A stretch of 45,570 nt of DNA from Gemmatimonadota bacterium (GCA_009692205.1 SHZR01000022.1:1-45570), one strand, 5' to 3'; shown: positions 17,280-25,709, counted from the stretch's first letter. The notes: a model not told the origin generated them from the sequence alone. Program-made: numbers and translations.

Positions 17280-18185
17280 GTGAGCCCGATAGACCCGCTC
17301 AGCCAGCGTCTCGCGGCCGAACGGGAGCGGGTGGAGGAGGCGCTCGAGCGCGCGGTCGAGCGCCTTGCGCAGCAACTCCCCGCTGACATGCTCGCAGCGG
17401 TGCGTCATGGCGTGCTCGGGGGAGGCAAGCGTCTCCGGCCGATCCTCTGCGTGAGCGCCTACGAGGCGTGCGGAGGCCCGCCGAGCCCGAGCGTCTACGA
17501 CCTGGCCGCCGCCCTCGAGCTCATCCACGCCTACTCGCTCATGCACGACGACCTGCCGTGCATGGACGACGCGGACCTGAGACGCGGACGACCCAGCACG
17601 CACCGGGAGCACGGCGAAGACGTCACCATGAGGGCGGGGGCCGCGCTCATCCCGGCGGCTGCGCTCCAGGCGCGCTCGGCATGCGCGGCGCTCGGCTGCT
17701 CCCCGGCGCGCGCACGCGCGGTAACCGCCGCGCTGCTCGAGGCCTCGGGAGCCGGCGGCATGGTCGGCGGCCAGTGGGCCGACCTCCTCGGGGAGGGCCG
17801 CGCACTCGGCGCCGAGGAGCTCGAAGCGCTCCACGGCCGGAAGACCGGCGCGTTGCTCGCGGCGTCCCTGGTCATGGGCGCGTTGGCGGCAGGGGCGCCG
17901 GACCGCGTGGTGGCAGCGTTGGGTGCCTATGGGCGAGCCATCGGCCTGGCCTTCCAGATCGCGGACGACATCCTCGACGCCACCCAGCAGGCGGAGACGC
18001 TCGGCAAGAACCCGAGCGACATCGCGCTCGGCAAGTCGACGTATGTGGCGCTCTTCGGGCTCGAGGGGGCCCGCGAGCGCGCCCGGGTCGAGGCGGCGCG
18101 TGCGGTCGAGGCGCTCCGCGCGGTGGGGCTCGAGGCGCCCACGCTCGTGGAGTTGGCCGACTACGTGGTGGCGCGGGAGCGGTAG
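17280..18185 (+). CDS. ispA: Geranyl/farnesyl diphosphate synthase
   Basis: Condenses IPP with allylic diphosphates to make the C15 (or longer) precursor for undecaprenyl phosphate, quinones and carotenoids. 301 residues from GTG 17280. GGGKRLRP (substrate-binding), the first Asp-rich motif DDLPCMDD at 90-97 followed by RRGRPSTH, and the second DD(I)LD motif in FQIADDILD near 225 with GKSTYVALFG are all present. The small residues before the first motif fit a short-chain product, but chain length is inferred. A TTG at 17271 overlapping xseB is an alternative start. Dxs lies directly downstream. Confidence 0.94.
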   Translation: MSPIDPLSQRLAAERERVEEALERAVERLAQQLPADMLAAVRHGVLGGGKRLRPILCVSAYEACGGPPSPSVYDLAAALELIHAYSLMHDDLPCMDDADLRRGRPSTHREHGEDVTMRAGAALIPAAALQARSACAALGCSPARARAVTAALLEASGAGGMVGGQWADLLGEGRALGAEELEALHGRKTGALLAASLVMGALAAGAPDRVVAALGAYGRAIGLAFQIADDILDATQQAETLGKNPSDIALGKSTYVALFGLEGARERARVEAARAVEALRAVGLEAPTLVELADYVVARER

Positions 18186-18210
18186 GGCCGGTAGGACGTC
18201 GTACTGTTCG

Positions 18211-18232
18211 GCACGGTCCGTGCGGGTATCTT
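18211..18232 (+). promoter_or_regulatory. Palindrome and -10-like element before dxs
   Basis: A perfect inverted repeat GCACGG-T-CCGTGC (18211-18223) is followed closely by TATCTT (18227-18232), a fair -10 hexamer; the matching -35 position is poor. A palindrome in a promoter spacer would suit a repressor site. This is a weak inference. Confidence 0.25.
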
Positions 18233-18269
18233 AGGATCCGGAGCCCCCCTACGTCCTGAAGGAGCCCAG

Positions 18270-20177
18270 GTGTCGCTGCTCGACAGCATCGAGTATCCGG
18301 CGGATCTGCGCCGGCTCAAGCCCGAGACCCTTCGCCGCGTCGTCGAAGAGGTGCGTGAGCGCCACATCGACGTGGTATCCGAGAAGGGCGGCCATTTCGG
18401 CGCGAGCCTCGGCGTGGCCGAGCTCACCGTGGCGCTCCATTACGTCTTCGATACCCCGCGCGATCAGCTCATCTGGGATACCGGGCACCAGGCCTATATC
18501 CACAAGATCCTGACCGGGCGGAACGCGCGCCTCCCGACGATTCGCACGCACGGCGGGCTCTCGCCCTTCCTCAGGCGGGACGAGTCGGAGTACGACGCGT
18601 TCGGCGCGGGGCATGCCGCGACGTCGATCTCCGCGGCGTGGGGCATGGCGGTGGGCCGCGACCTGAACCATGAGGACTTCAAGGTCGTCGCGATCATCGG
18701 CGACGGCGCGATGGGGTGTGGCCTGGCCTACGAGGCCCTCAACAACGCGGGCCACACCGGCCGCGACTTCATCGTCGTGCTGAACGACAACGACATGTCG
18801 ATCGCGCCCGCGGTCGGCGCGATGAACAAGTACCTGACCGGGCTGATCACGAACCCGGCGTACAACAAGGTTCGGGGTCTGGTTCGTGACATCATCCACC
18901 GCACACCGACCGCGCTCGGGGACGTGATGGAGGAGGTCGCGGTGAAGCTCGAGGAGAGTGTGAAGCACATGCTCACCCCCGGGCTGATTTTCGAGGAGCT
19001 CGGCTTCCGGTATGTGGGTCCCATCGACGGGCACGACGTGGACAGCCTCGTCGAGACGTTCCGCCGCGTGAGGGAGATGAAGGGCACGATCCTCGTGCAC
19101 GCGATCACGCAGAAGGGGAAGGGGTTCACCCCGGCCGAAGCCGACCCTTGGACGTGGCACGCGTCCGGTCCGTTCGACAAGGTCACCGGAAAGGGGATGA
19201 AGGCCGCGGCCGGGCTACCGCGCTATCAGAAGGTGTTCGGCAAAGGGCTGATCGAGCTCGCCGACGCCGATCCGCGCGTCGTCGCCATCACCGCCGCGAT
19301 GCCGGACGGGACGTCGACCGACGTGTTTCAGAAGGCGCACCCGGACCGCTACTTCGACGTGGGCATCGCCGAGGGCCACGGCGTGACGTTCGCCGCGGGT
19401 CTCGCGACGCAGGGCGTGAAGCCGATCGTCGCGATCTACTCGACGTTCCTGCAGCGCGCCTACGACAACATCGTCCACGACGTGGCCCTCCAGAAGCTGC
19501 CGGTCGTGTTCGGAATGGACCGGGCGGGCATCGCGGGCGAGGACGGTCCGACGCACCACGGCGCGCTCGACATCGCCTACATGCTCGCGGTGCCGGGGAT
19601 GACCGTGACCGCGCCCAAGGACGGGAGCGAGATGCTCGCGCTCCTGCGGCTCGCGACCGAGCGGAACGACGGGCCTTGGAGCATCCGCTGGCCTCGCGCC
19701 GAAGTGCCGGCCGAGGTGCCGCACCTCCGGGACATCCCGCCCATCGAGCCCTATACGTGGGAGATCCTGCGAAACGGCGCGGACTGCGTCCTGCTCGGCA
19801 CCGGGACCATGGTGCACGCCGCACTCGACGCCGCGGTGCGCCTCGACGCCGAGGGCATCCGCTGCACCGTCGTGAACTGCCGGTTCCTCAAGCCTTACGA
19901 CCACGACATCCTCGAAGAGATGGTCCGGAGCCACCCGGCGGTGCTGATCCTCGAGGAGGGCCAGGTCACCAACGGGTTCGGCGCCTTCATGGCCCGCGAG
20001 ATCGACGCACTCGACCTGCGCTCGGCGCCGCGCGTCGCGTCCGCCGGTCTGCCGGATGCGTTCATCGAGCACGGGTCACGGAGCCAGCTGCTCGCGGAGG
20101 TCGGGCTCGACACGGCCGGCATCGCGGAGCGCGTCCGACGGCTCGTGCGCCGGACCGCGGAGCTGGAGACGGCGTGA
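18270..20177 (+). CDS. dxs: 1-deoxy-D-xylulose-5-phosphate synthase
   Basis: Thiamine-diphosphate enzyme that condenses pyruvate and glyceraldehyde-3-phosphate, first step of the MEP isoprenoid pathway. 635 residues, full length. Visible: GGHFGASLGVAELTVALHYVF, DTGHQAYIHKILTGR, the ThDP motif GDGAMGCGLAYEALNNAG...LNDNDMSI, HAITQKGKGFTPAE, the transketolase pyrimidine domain with FDVGIAEGHGVTFAAGLA and MDRAGIAGEDGPTHHG, and a C-terminal domain. GTG start, with GAAGGAG five bases before it. It follows ispA and its stop overlaps nadK. Confidence 0.97.
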   Translation: MSLLDSIEYPADLRRLKPETLRRVVEEVRERHIDVVSEKGGHFGASLGVAELTVALHYVFDTPRDQLIWDTGHQAYIHKILTGRNARLPTIRTHGGLSPFLRRDESEYDAFGAGHAATSISAAWGMAVGRDLNHEDFKVVAIIGDGAMGCGLAYEALNNAGHTGRDFIVVLNDNDMSIAPAVGAMNKYLTGLITNPAYNKVRGLVRDIIHRTPTALGDVMEEVAVKLEESVKHMLTPGLIFEELGFRYVGPIDGHDVDSLVETFRRVREMKGTILVHAITQKGKGFTPAEADPWTWHASGPFDKVTGKGMKAAAGLPRYQKVFGKGLIELADADPRVVAITAAMPDGTSTDVFQKAHPDRYFDVGIAEGHGVTFAAGLATQGVKPIVAIYSTFLQRAYDNIVHDVALQKLPVVFGMDRAGIAGEDGPTHHGALDIAYMLAVPGMTVTAPKDGSEMLALLRLATERNDGPWSIRWPRAEVPAEVPHLRDIPPIEPYTWEILRNGADCVLLGTGTMVHAALDAAVRLDAEGIRCTVVNCRFLKPYDHDILEEMVRSHPAVLILEEGQVTNGFGAFMAREIDALDLRSAPRVASAGLPDAFIEHGSRSQLLAEVGLDTAGIAERVRRLVRRTAELETA

Positions 20178-21082
20178 GCGCACCCGAAGGCGTTCGGCTC
20201 GAGGGCCCCATCCGCAGGGTGGGGGTGGTCCTGCGGGAGCGGAACGCGGAGATCGAGTCGGCGCTCGGGCGGCTGACGCGCTGGCTCGAGGCGCGCGGGG
20301 TCTCCATGACCGTGGAACGGCTCGAGGCTCGTGGGGCCTCAGGGGATGTGTCGCTCGAGAACCCGGGACTGGACCTCGTGATCGCGCTGGGGGGCGATGG
20401 CACGCTGCTCCGAGCCGCGCGGGCCGTCGTGGGCAAGAACATCCCGGTGCTCGGCGTGAACCTCGGACGGCTTGGCTTCCTGACCGCATTCCCGGATGCC
20501 GAACTCGAGGCCGGACTCGGCGCTGTGCTCGGCGGGCAGGCCATGCTCGATTTCCGCTTCGCGCTTCGCGGTCGCATCGAACGGGATGGTGAGGTGCATG
20601 AGGACAACTTCTTTGCCCTCAACGATATCGTGGTCCACACCTCGGGTGCCGCGCGAGTCACGCCGCTGACGCTTTACGTCGGAACCGGGAGCGCGCGGGA
20701 GGAGGTCGGGAGCTTCGCGGCCGATGGCGTCATCCTGGCGACGCCCACCGGCTCGACCGCCTACTCCATGTCGGCGGGTGGGCCGATCATCGTCCCAGGG
20801 GTCGAGTGCATCGTGGTGACGCCGATCTGCCCGCACTCCCTGGCCGTGCGTCCGCTCGTGATGCCGGCTACGTCCGAGATCCGCGTCAGCTCGCCGCACC
20901 CCGACGCCGGGCACCAGGTCACGGTGGATGGCCAGGTCGAGCGCGGCCTCGCGGCCTCCGAGTTGCTGGTGGTAGTGCGGGAACCGAAGCCCATCGCCCT
21001 GGTGAGGCTTCCCGGGCAGACGTTCTTCCGCACGATGCGCCACAAGCTCAACTGGGCCCAGCGCCTCCCCGAGAGGACGTAG
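20174..21082 (+). CDS. nadK: NAD kinase
   Basis: Phosphorylates NAD to NADP. 302 residues from GTG 20174, overlapping the dxs stop. The active-site GGDGT lies at 73-77 (LVIALGGDGTLLRAAR), followed by VLGVNLGRLGFL, FALNDIVVH (the NE/ND motif) and the second conserved block GVILATPTGSTAYSMSAGGPIIVP. C-terminal region TVDGQVERGL is typical. Cytosolic. Confidence 0.96.
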   Translation: MSAPEGVRLEGPIRRVGVVLRERNAEIESALGRLTRWLEARGVSMTVERLEARGASGDVSLENPGLDLVIALGGDGTLLRAARAVVGKNIPVLGVNLGRLGFLTAFPDAELEAGLGAVLGGQAMLDFRFALRGRIERDGEVHEDNFFALNDIVVHTSGAARVTPLTLYVGTGSAREEVGSFAADGVILATPTGSTAYSMSAGGPIIVPGVECIVVTPICPHSLAVRPLVMPATSEIRVSSPHPDAGHQVTVDGQVERGLAASELLVVVREPKPIALVRLPGQTFFRTMRHKLNWAQRLPERT

Positions 21083-21135
21083 CCTCCGCCCAACCAGCCA
21101 TTGTAGGTCCCCACGCCGCCTCCGTACCTTCGCCC

Positions 21136-22851
21136 ATGCTCGTCGAGTTGCGCATCCGTGACTACGCCGTCGTCGAGGACCTGAGACTCGAGCTCGGGCC
21201 GGGCCTCAACGTGCTCACCGGCGAGACCGGAGCGGGTAAGTCGATCATCGTCGGCGCCCTCGGGCTTCTCCTCGGGGAGCGGGCGTCCGCCACGGTCGTG
21301 CGCACCGGCGCCGAGCGCGCGACCGTCGAGGCGGTCTTCGACGTCTCGAACCTTCCCGACGTGAGCCGCTTGCTCGAGGAGCACGGCTTCCGCGCCGAGG
21401 ACGGCCTCCTGATCCTCCGCCGCGAGGTGGCGGCAGCTGGACGGAACCGCGCCTGGGTGAATGGTTCGCCGGCGACTGCGGGAGCCGTGGGAGATCTGGG
21501 CACGTCGCTCGTGGATCTGCACGGCCAGCACGAACATCAGACGCTGCTGCGCTCCAAGGACCAGCGCGCGATCCTGGATGCCTTCGGTGGGGCGGAGGTG
21601 GTGGCCGCGCGCGTGGCGGCGTTGCACGCGGACGTAGAGGCCCAGCGGCTCGCGCTCGAGGAACGTGAGGCGCGCGTCCGAGCGATCGAGACCCGTGCCG
21701 ACTTCCTCCGCTTCCAGCTCGAGGAGATCGACGGCGCGCGAGTTGAGCCCGGAGAGGATGCCGCGCTCGAAGGCGAGGCCCGGCGCCATGAGCACGCGGC
21801 CGAGCTGGTGCAGGGGGCGGCGGCCGTCCACGAGGGGCTCTACGAAGGGGACGACTCGGTGGCCGATCGCCTGGCCGCGGTGCGACGCACGCTCGAGCGC
21901 CTGGCGGCATTCGATCCCGACCTGGCGGATGATGTCCAGCGCCTCGACGAGGCCCTACTCACCGTCGAAGAGGTCGGCCGCCGGGCCGGCGACTACGCGA
22001 GCTGTGTCGAGCACGACCCGGCCCGGCTCGAGCACGTGCGCGAGCGGCTCGACAAGCTGTTCCGTCTGAAGCGGAAATACGGGCCCGAGCTGGCGGACGT
22101 GCTGGCCGCGGCGCAGCGCGTGCGCGCCGAGCTGTCGGCCCTCGACGAGGCGGACCGCGACCTTGGCCTTCTCAGGCGGCGCATCGATGAGGCGGCCTCC
22201 GCGCTCCAGGAAGCGGCGCGTGAGCTCAGCCGGCTGCGAGGCACGGCCGCCGAGGGGCTGGGCGCCGCAGTGGAGGACGTGCTGCCCGAGTTGGGCCTCG
22301 TGGGCGCCTCGTTCGAAGTCAGGCTCAACCCCCACGATGTCGTCACGGCGGGCGGGGCGGAGGGCGTCGAGTTCCTCGTCTCACCCAACGCGGGATTCGA
22401 CCCCATGCCGCTCGCGCGGATCGCGAGCGGGGGCGAGCTGTCGCGGGTGATGCTCGCGCTGAAGTCTGTGCTCGCGGACGTCGACCGCGTGCCCGTGCTC
22501 GTGTTCGACGAGATCGACGCGGGGGTCGGAGGCGTCGTGGCGAGCGCGGTCGCCGAGAAGCTCGCCGAGGTGGCGTCGCGGCATCAGGTGTTCGTGGTCA
22601 CACACCTCGCGCAGGTGGCGTCGCGCGGGAAGCAGCACCTGCTCGTCGAGAAGGGGGCGGCGGACGGCGTGACCGCGGCGAGCGTGCGATTCCTCGCGGG
22701 CGAGTCTCGCGTGGAGGAGATCGCCAGGATGCTCGGCGGCGATCCAGACTCCGCCACCTCGCGACAGCACGCGCGCGAACTGCTCGGCGCGGCTAGCTCG
22801 GGCCCCAGAGCCTCCGGAAGAGGCGCACGCCGAACTCGACCTGTGTCGTAA
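21136..22851 (+). CDS. recN: DNA repair protein RecN
   Basis: SMC-like ATPase acting in double-strand-break repair. 571 residues. Walker A GETGAGKS at 29-36, DLHGQHEHQTLLR, a coiled-coil middle (about 150-340), the signature SGGELSRVMLALK near 430 and Walker B VLVFDEIDAGVGG near 453, then VFVVTHLAQVAS. The C-terminal tail after residue 545 is basic and unconserved-looking. Its last 59 bases overlap, tail to tail, with the end of the outer-membrane barrel gene on the minus strand. Confidence 0.96.
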   Translation: MLVELRIRDYAVVEDLRLELGPGLNVLTGETGAGKSIIVGALGLLLGERASATVVRTGAERATVEAVFDVSNLPDVSRLLEEHGFRAEDGLLILRREVAAAGRNRAWVNGSPATAGAVGDLGTSLVDLHGQHEHQTLLRSKDQRAILDAFGGAEVVAARVAALHADVEAQRLALEEREARVRAIETRADFLRFQLEEIDGARVEPGEDAALEGEARRHEHAAELVQGAAAVHEGLYEGDDSVADRLAAVRRTLERLAAFDPDLADDVQRLDEALLTVEEVGRRAGDYASCVEHDPARLEHVRERLDKLFRLKRKYGPELADVLAAAQRVRAELSALDEADRDLGLLRRRIDEAASALQEAARELSRLRGTAAEGLGAAVEDVLPELGLVGASFEVRLNPHDVVTAGGAEGVEFLVSPNAGFDPMPLARIASGGELSRVMLALKSVLADVDRVPVLVFDEIDAGVGGVVASAVAEKLAEVASRHQVFVVTHLAQVASRGKQHLLVEKGAADGVTAASVRFLAGESRVEEIARMLGGDPDSATSRQHARELLGAASSGPRASGRGARRTRPVS

Positions 22852-24367
22852 CGGGGGTCAGGCCTCCACCCCCCCCGACCGCGCGTAGGACGCGCAGGTG
22901 GGCCTGGAGCGGGCGAGCGCCTTCGCCGAGCCAGCGCGCCATGGTGTCGAATCGCAGGGTGCCACCGACCTCGTGGAGCGTGACGCCGCTCTCGATCTCG
23001 AGGACCGCGGGGTCGACCGGCGCGCCGACAGACGTGCCCGTGAGCGCATACTCGTCGCGGTACTTCCGGAAGACGCGGTACTCGCCGGCGATACTCAGCT
23101 CATCGGACAGACGCCACACCGGAGCGATCTCGACGCCGAAGTACGCGCCCGGCGTCCACTCGACCATGTGGCGCGTCGAGTAGGCCGCGAGCACGGTCTC
23201 GGGCGGCGCCACGCGGAGCACGAGCGTGCGCGGGAGCTGCACGCCGTAGCGCACACCCATCTGCATCCCCAGGTGGCGGCCGAACGTCGCCTGGCCCAGG
23301 AGACGGCCCTCGAGGTCCGCCTGGCCGTCCCCGGTGCCCACGTCGAGGAACACATCGGGGTCGTCGATCTGGCCCGTCGGAAGTCGGCCGAGGACCGTCC
23401 CGAGGAGGCGATACGTGAAGCGCGGGGCAGCCTCGGCCGAGCCCCCGCCGCTGCCTTCCAGCAGGCGCATGGTCGCCGACACTTCGACGTCGCCCGCGTG
23501 CCAAAGGCCCTTCACGCTGCCCAGCGGGGCCCCTTGGACGCCGACGCCGACCGGGAGCGACCAGTAGTCGGACTCACTGATGGCCTGTGTGGCGAACGCC
23601 ATCGGCACCGCGATGCCTCCGAGGCCCGCCGCAATCAGGTCGGCCGAGAGCGTCGTGACCGCCTGCGAGAGTGACGTCTGGGTCGCCGACCCCGCGAGGG
23701 GGAAAAAGGCGGACGCTCCGTATGCTGTGGCCGCCGAGCCCCGGAACGCTGCCGTGCGGTCCGCCAGCGCCTGCGCTGATGTGCACGCCCCGCTTCCGGG
23801 CGAACCGCCGCACACCTGCGACGCGTTCGTTTGCGCGGCCGACGCGGCCGAGGAGAGCGACTGCAAGAAGGACGTGACGGCCGAAGCGCTCGTAGCGGTC
23901 GGGTTCAGGCCGAGGTCTCCAGCGATCGTATCCGGCCGGAAGGCGACGTCGACGCTCGTGCGCGTCCGGGTCCACGGGAGGACGGCTCCGACCGTGAGCC
24001 AGTCGAAGACCCCGACGTGGCCCCCGAACTCGATCCGCGTGATGTCCTTCGCGACGCGCGCCTGCGCCTCGCCCAGCACCGCCGTGTATCCCGCGATGCC
24101 CGACATCGCTTCGATCGCCGTGCGGAGGGACTCGGCGCCGGGGAAGAGCGTCTGGGCTGCGCCGCTCGTCAGGTCTTCTCCGAGCTGCTCGCGGTCCGTG
24201 GCTCCGGCCGCAGTCCTTCCGAAGCGCGACTCCCAGCGAGTGAAGACCGGCACCATCTCGATCCGCGCCCGGCCCCTCGGGACCAGTGCATCGTCGAGCA
24301 CCTGAGCCGCCAGATGCGCAGCGCCGACGAGCGAAAGGAGCGTGACGAGGGCCAGGCTGCGGCGCAT
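22793..24367 (-). CDS. Large outer-membrane beta-barrel protein, function unknown
   Basis: 524 residues. A signal peptide (MRRSLALVTLLSLVGAAHLAAQ) precedes a long region of alternating amphipathic strands, with VFDWLTVGAVLPWTRTR, GRLPTGQIDDPDVFLDVGTGDGQ and a final strand VEFGVRLFRRLWGPS. The PTGQ...DVGTGDGQ block recalls the MetA-pathway/phenol-degradation-type barrels. An Ala/Ser/Thr-rich, low-complexity insert with two cysteines sits around 170-260. I chose the ATG at 24367 since the signal peptide starts there. Likely a porin or small-molecule channel, by inference. Confidence 0.75.
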   Translation of the reverse strand: MRRSLALVTLLSLVGAAHLAAQVLDDALVPRGRARIEMVPVFTRWESRFGRTAAGATDREQLGEDLTSGAAQTLFPGAESLRTAIEAMSGIAGYTAVLGEAQARVAKDITRIEFGGHVGVFDWLTVGAVLPWTRTRTSVDVAFRPDTIAGDLGLNPTATSASAVTSFLQSLSSAASAAQTNASQVCGGSPGSGACTSAQALADRTAAFRGSAATAYGASAFFPLAGSATQTSLSQAVTTLSADLIAAGLGGIAVPMAFATQAISESDYWSLPVGVGVQGAPLGSVKGLWHAGDVEVSATMRLLEGSGGGSAEAAPRFTYRLLGTVLGRLPTGQIDDPDVFLDVGTGDGQADLEGRLLGQATFGRHLGMQMGVRYGVQLPRTLVLRVAPPETVLAAYSTRHMVEWTPGAYFGVEIAPVWRLSDELSIAGEYRVFRKYRDEYALTGTSVGAPVDPAVLEIESGVTLHEVGGTLRFDTMARWLGEGARPLQAHLRVLRAVGGGGGLTPVTTQVEFGVRLFRRLWGPS

Positions 24368-24497
24368 GAGATCCCGAAAAGGGGGTGCGTCCCGGGTGCC
24401 GATGGAGGTGATCCGCGGGGTGATCGCCGGACCGTCCCGATCCCTCGATCGGCCGTGAAACATAAGGACTTGCAGGGACCCGAGGTACCGCGCGCGA

Positions 24498-24541
24498 CCC
24501 CCTGAAGCGGCATTGACCGCCTCAGGGGACGTGTCTAGGTT
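24498..24541 (+). promoter_or_regulatory. Promoter of tRNA-Gly, with an overlapping hairpin
   Basis: TTGACC (24513-24518) and TAGGTT (24536-24541) are exactly 17 bases apart, and the tRNA starts ten bases later. The -35 box sits in the loop of a strong inverted repeat: CCCCTGA-a-GCGG (24499-24510) against CCGC-c-TCAGGGG (24517-24528). The promoter call is good; any regulatory role of the inverted repeat is open. Confidence 0.6.
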
Positions 24542-24551
24542 CGATCCTCAC

Positions 24552-24624
24552 GCGGGAATAGCTCAGTTGGTAGAGCACAACCTTGCCAAGGTTGGGGTCG
24601 CCGGTTCGAGTCCGGTTTCCCGCT
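24552..24624 (+). tRNA. tRNA-Gly (GCC)
   Basis: Full cloverleaf: acceptor GCGGGAA/TTCCCGC, D arm GCTC...GAGC with AGTTGGTA, anticodon stem CAACC/GGTTG with loop TTGCCAA (anticodon GCC), and T loop TTCGAGT. Discriminator is T24624; CCA is not encoded, so it must be added after transcription. Confidence 0.97.
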
Positions 24625-24637
24625 CTCACACGTGACG

Positions 24638-24673
24638 AGACCCGGCAGGGCATGACGCCCTACCGGGTCTTTC
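24638..24673 (+). terminator. Intrinsic terminator after tRNA-Gly
   Basis: AGACCCGG-c-AGGGC pairs with GCCCT-a-CCGGGTCT around a 5-base loop, followed by TTTC. It ends the tRNA transcript 14 bases after the gene. It lies just beyond the stop of the convergent barrel gene and could serve both directions. Confidence 0.8.
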
Positions 24674-24694
24674 GTTACCCGGTGCTGAGTCGGA

Positions 24695-25230
24695 TCAGGG
24701 ATTGAGCACGAAACTGATTCCGACGCTCGCGACGACGATGTCCGTACCATCGATGTCGCCGAACCCCGTGAGGTACATCCCCTCGACGTAGCCCGTCAGG
24801 CCGCCCATCGGGATGTTGACTCCGGCGCCGCCCGAGGCTGCCAGGCCTGAGGCCGAGGCATCCGGAAACGTGTCCGACATGAACGAGTGCTTGACGTACC
24901 CTGGACCGCCGAAGACGTAGCCCGACGTCGATGCAGGGTCGCCGATCGTGTACTGCACGAACGCGGCCGCGCCGAGTAGGTCGGTCCTGTCGCCGTCGAT
25001 GTCGTGGCCGTTGCTGCCGTAGAGCCCACCGACGCCAACCGCCAGTCCGGGGCTACCGACCGGGAACGCGACGCCGCCCTGCGCCATCCAACCCACGCTG
25101 GCGTAGTCGGCGTAGTCGCTCACCGGAATGCCGGCGCCCGCGGACAGGAACATCGTCGCTTGGGCCGACGCGCTCTGCGCAGACAGCCCCCCCACGCGAC
25201 CGCGAGTGCACTGCTGAAGAACCGCTTCAT
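24695..25230 (-). CDS. Small outer-membrane beta-barrel, frameshifted at a G7 tract in the signal peptide
   Basis: An ATG at 25230 begins a textbook signal peptide (MKRFFSSALAVA), but after a run of seven G (25187-25193 on the minus strand) the frame is lost. The body continues in another frame from GLSAQSASAQATMFLSAGAG, through NGHDIDGDRTDLLGAAAFVQ and GYVFGGPGYVKHSF, to the last strand VVASVGISFVLNP. One G more (or two fewer) in the run would join both parts into about 178 residues. The barrel is paralogous to 26406-26972. Either a phase-variable switch in the off state, a decaying gene, or a homopolymer error. A second G7 run lies four bases before the ATG. Confidence 0.75.
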
Positions 25231-25377
25231 GGACCCCCCCTGTTGAGTGAAACCCCGACCACCCCCACACGACCTTACGATCAACCGACGGACTACGTTT
25301 GGGTAGGTGCTGTGAGCCCCGTCGGTGCACGATTCGCAGGTCCCCGCCCGCGGGCCATCGAAGGACCCGCGCCAGTG

Positions 25378-25405
25378 TTGTAACCGGAACCAGACGAGTT
25401 ACGTT
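25378..25405 (+). promoter_or_regulatory. Possible promoter of tRNA-Cys
   Basis: TTGTAA (25378-25383) and TACGTT (25400-25405) are 16 bases apart, about 24 bases before the tRNA. The -10 match is only fair. The rest of the 25231-25428 gap shows no gene or clear structure. Confidence 0.3.
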
Positions 25406-25428
25406 TTCGGGCCCTTTCGAGGGCTATC

Positions 25429-25499
25429 GGCGCCGTGGCCAAGTGGTAAGGCAGAGGACTGCAAATCCTTTATCCCCGGTTCGAATCCGGGCGGCGCCT
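25429..25499 (+). tRNA. tRNA-Cys (GCA)
   Basis: Acceptor GGCGCCG pairs with CGGCGCC; D region CCAAGTGGTAAGGC; anticodon stem AGGA/TCCT with loop CTGCAAA (anticodon GCA); T arm CCCGG-TTCGAAT-CCGGG. Discriminator T25499 (U73, typical for tRNA-Cys); no encoded CCA. Its 3' part recurs downstream (see the repeat at 25485-25709). Confidence 0.97.
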
Positions 25500-25709
25500 C
25501 TGAGATACTCGTAGTCAGCCGGCTCTTCGCCGCCCGGATGAGAACCATGGTTCGAGCCGAGGCGCAGAGACGGTGGTCCGCGCAAGCGGACCCGTCACCG
25601 TGACCGCCGAGACGAGCGAGGATCGCGAAGCGACCGCAGTTCCATCCGGGCGGCGCCTCTAGCGAGTCGGAGACCTCATAGCTGTTTCTCCGCCCGGATG
25701 AGAACCATG
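25485..25709 (+). repeat. Two hairpin units derived from the tRNA-Cys 3' end
   Basis: The 17-base segment ATCCGGGCGGCGCCTCT occurs at 25485-25501 (inside and just past the tRNA) and again at 25644-25660. Each copy is followed, after about 28 unrelated bases, by CCGCCCGGATGAGAACCATG (25530-25549 and 25690-25709). Since ATCCGGGCGG and CCGCCCGGAT are complementary, each unit can fold into a long-stem hairpin, with the first one using the tRNA's own 3' half. Between them, GGTCCGC-GCAA-GCGGACC (25575-25592) forms a hairpin with a GNRA loop. Could be an att-site scar, a tRNA-derived repeat family, or a processing structure. The stretch 25500-25847 holds no gene. Confidence 0.7.

Noticed and set aside
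15381-17834. An 817-codon open frame on the minus strand
   Set aside because: It lies fully antisense to folD, xseA, xseB and ispA, has low-complexity Arg/Ala/His-rich composition and no motif. Long antisense frames are expected in high-GC DNA.
25485-25709. CRISPR array
   Set aside because: There are only two copies, each unit has internal inverted arms with different middles, and no cas genes are present.
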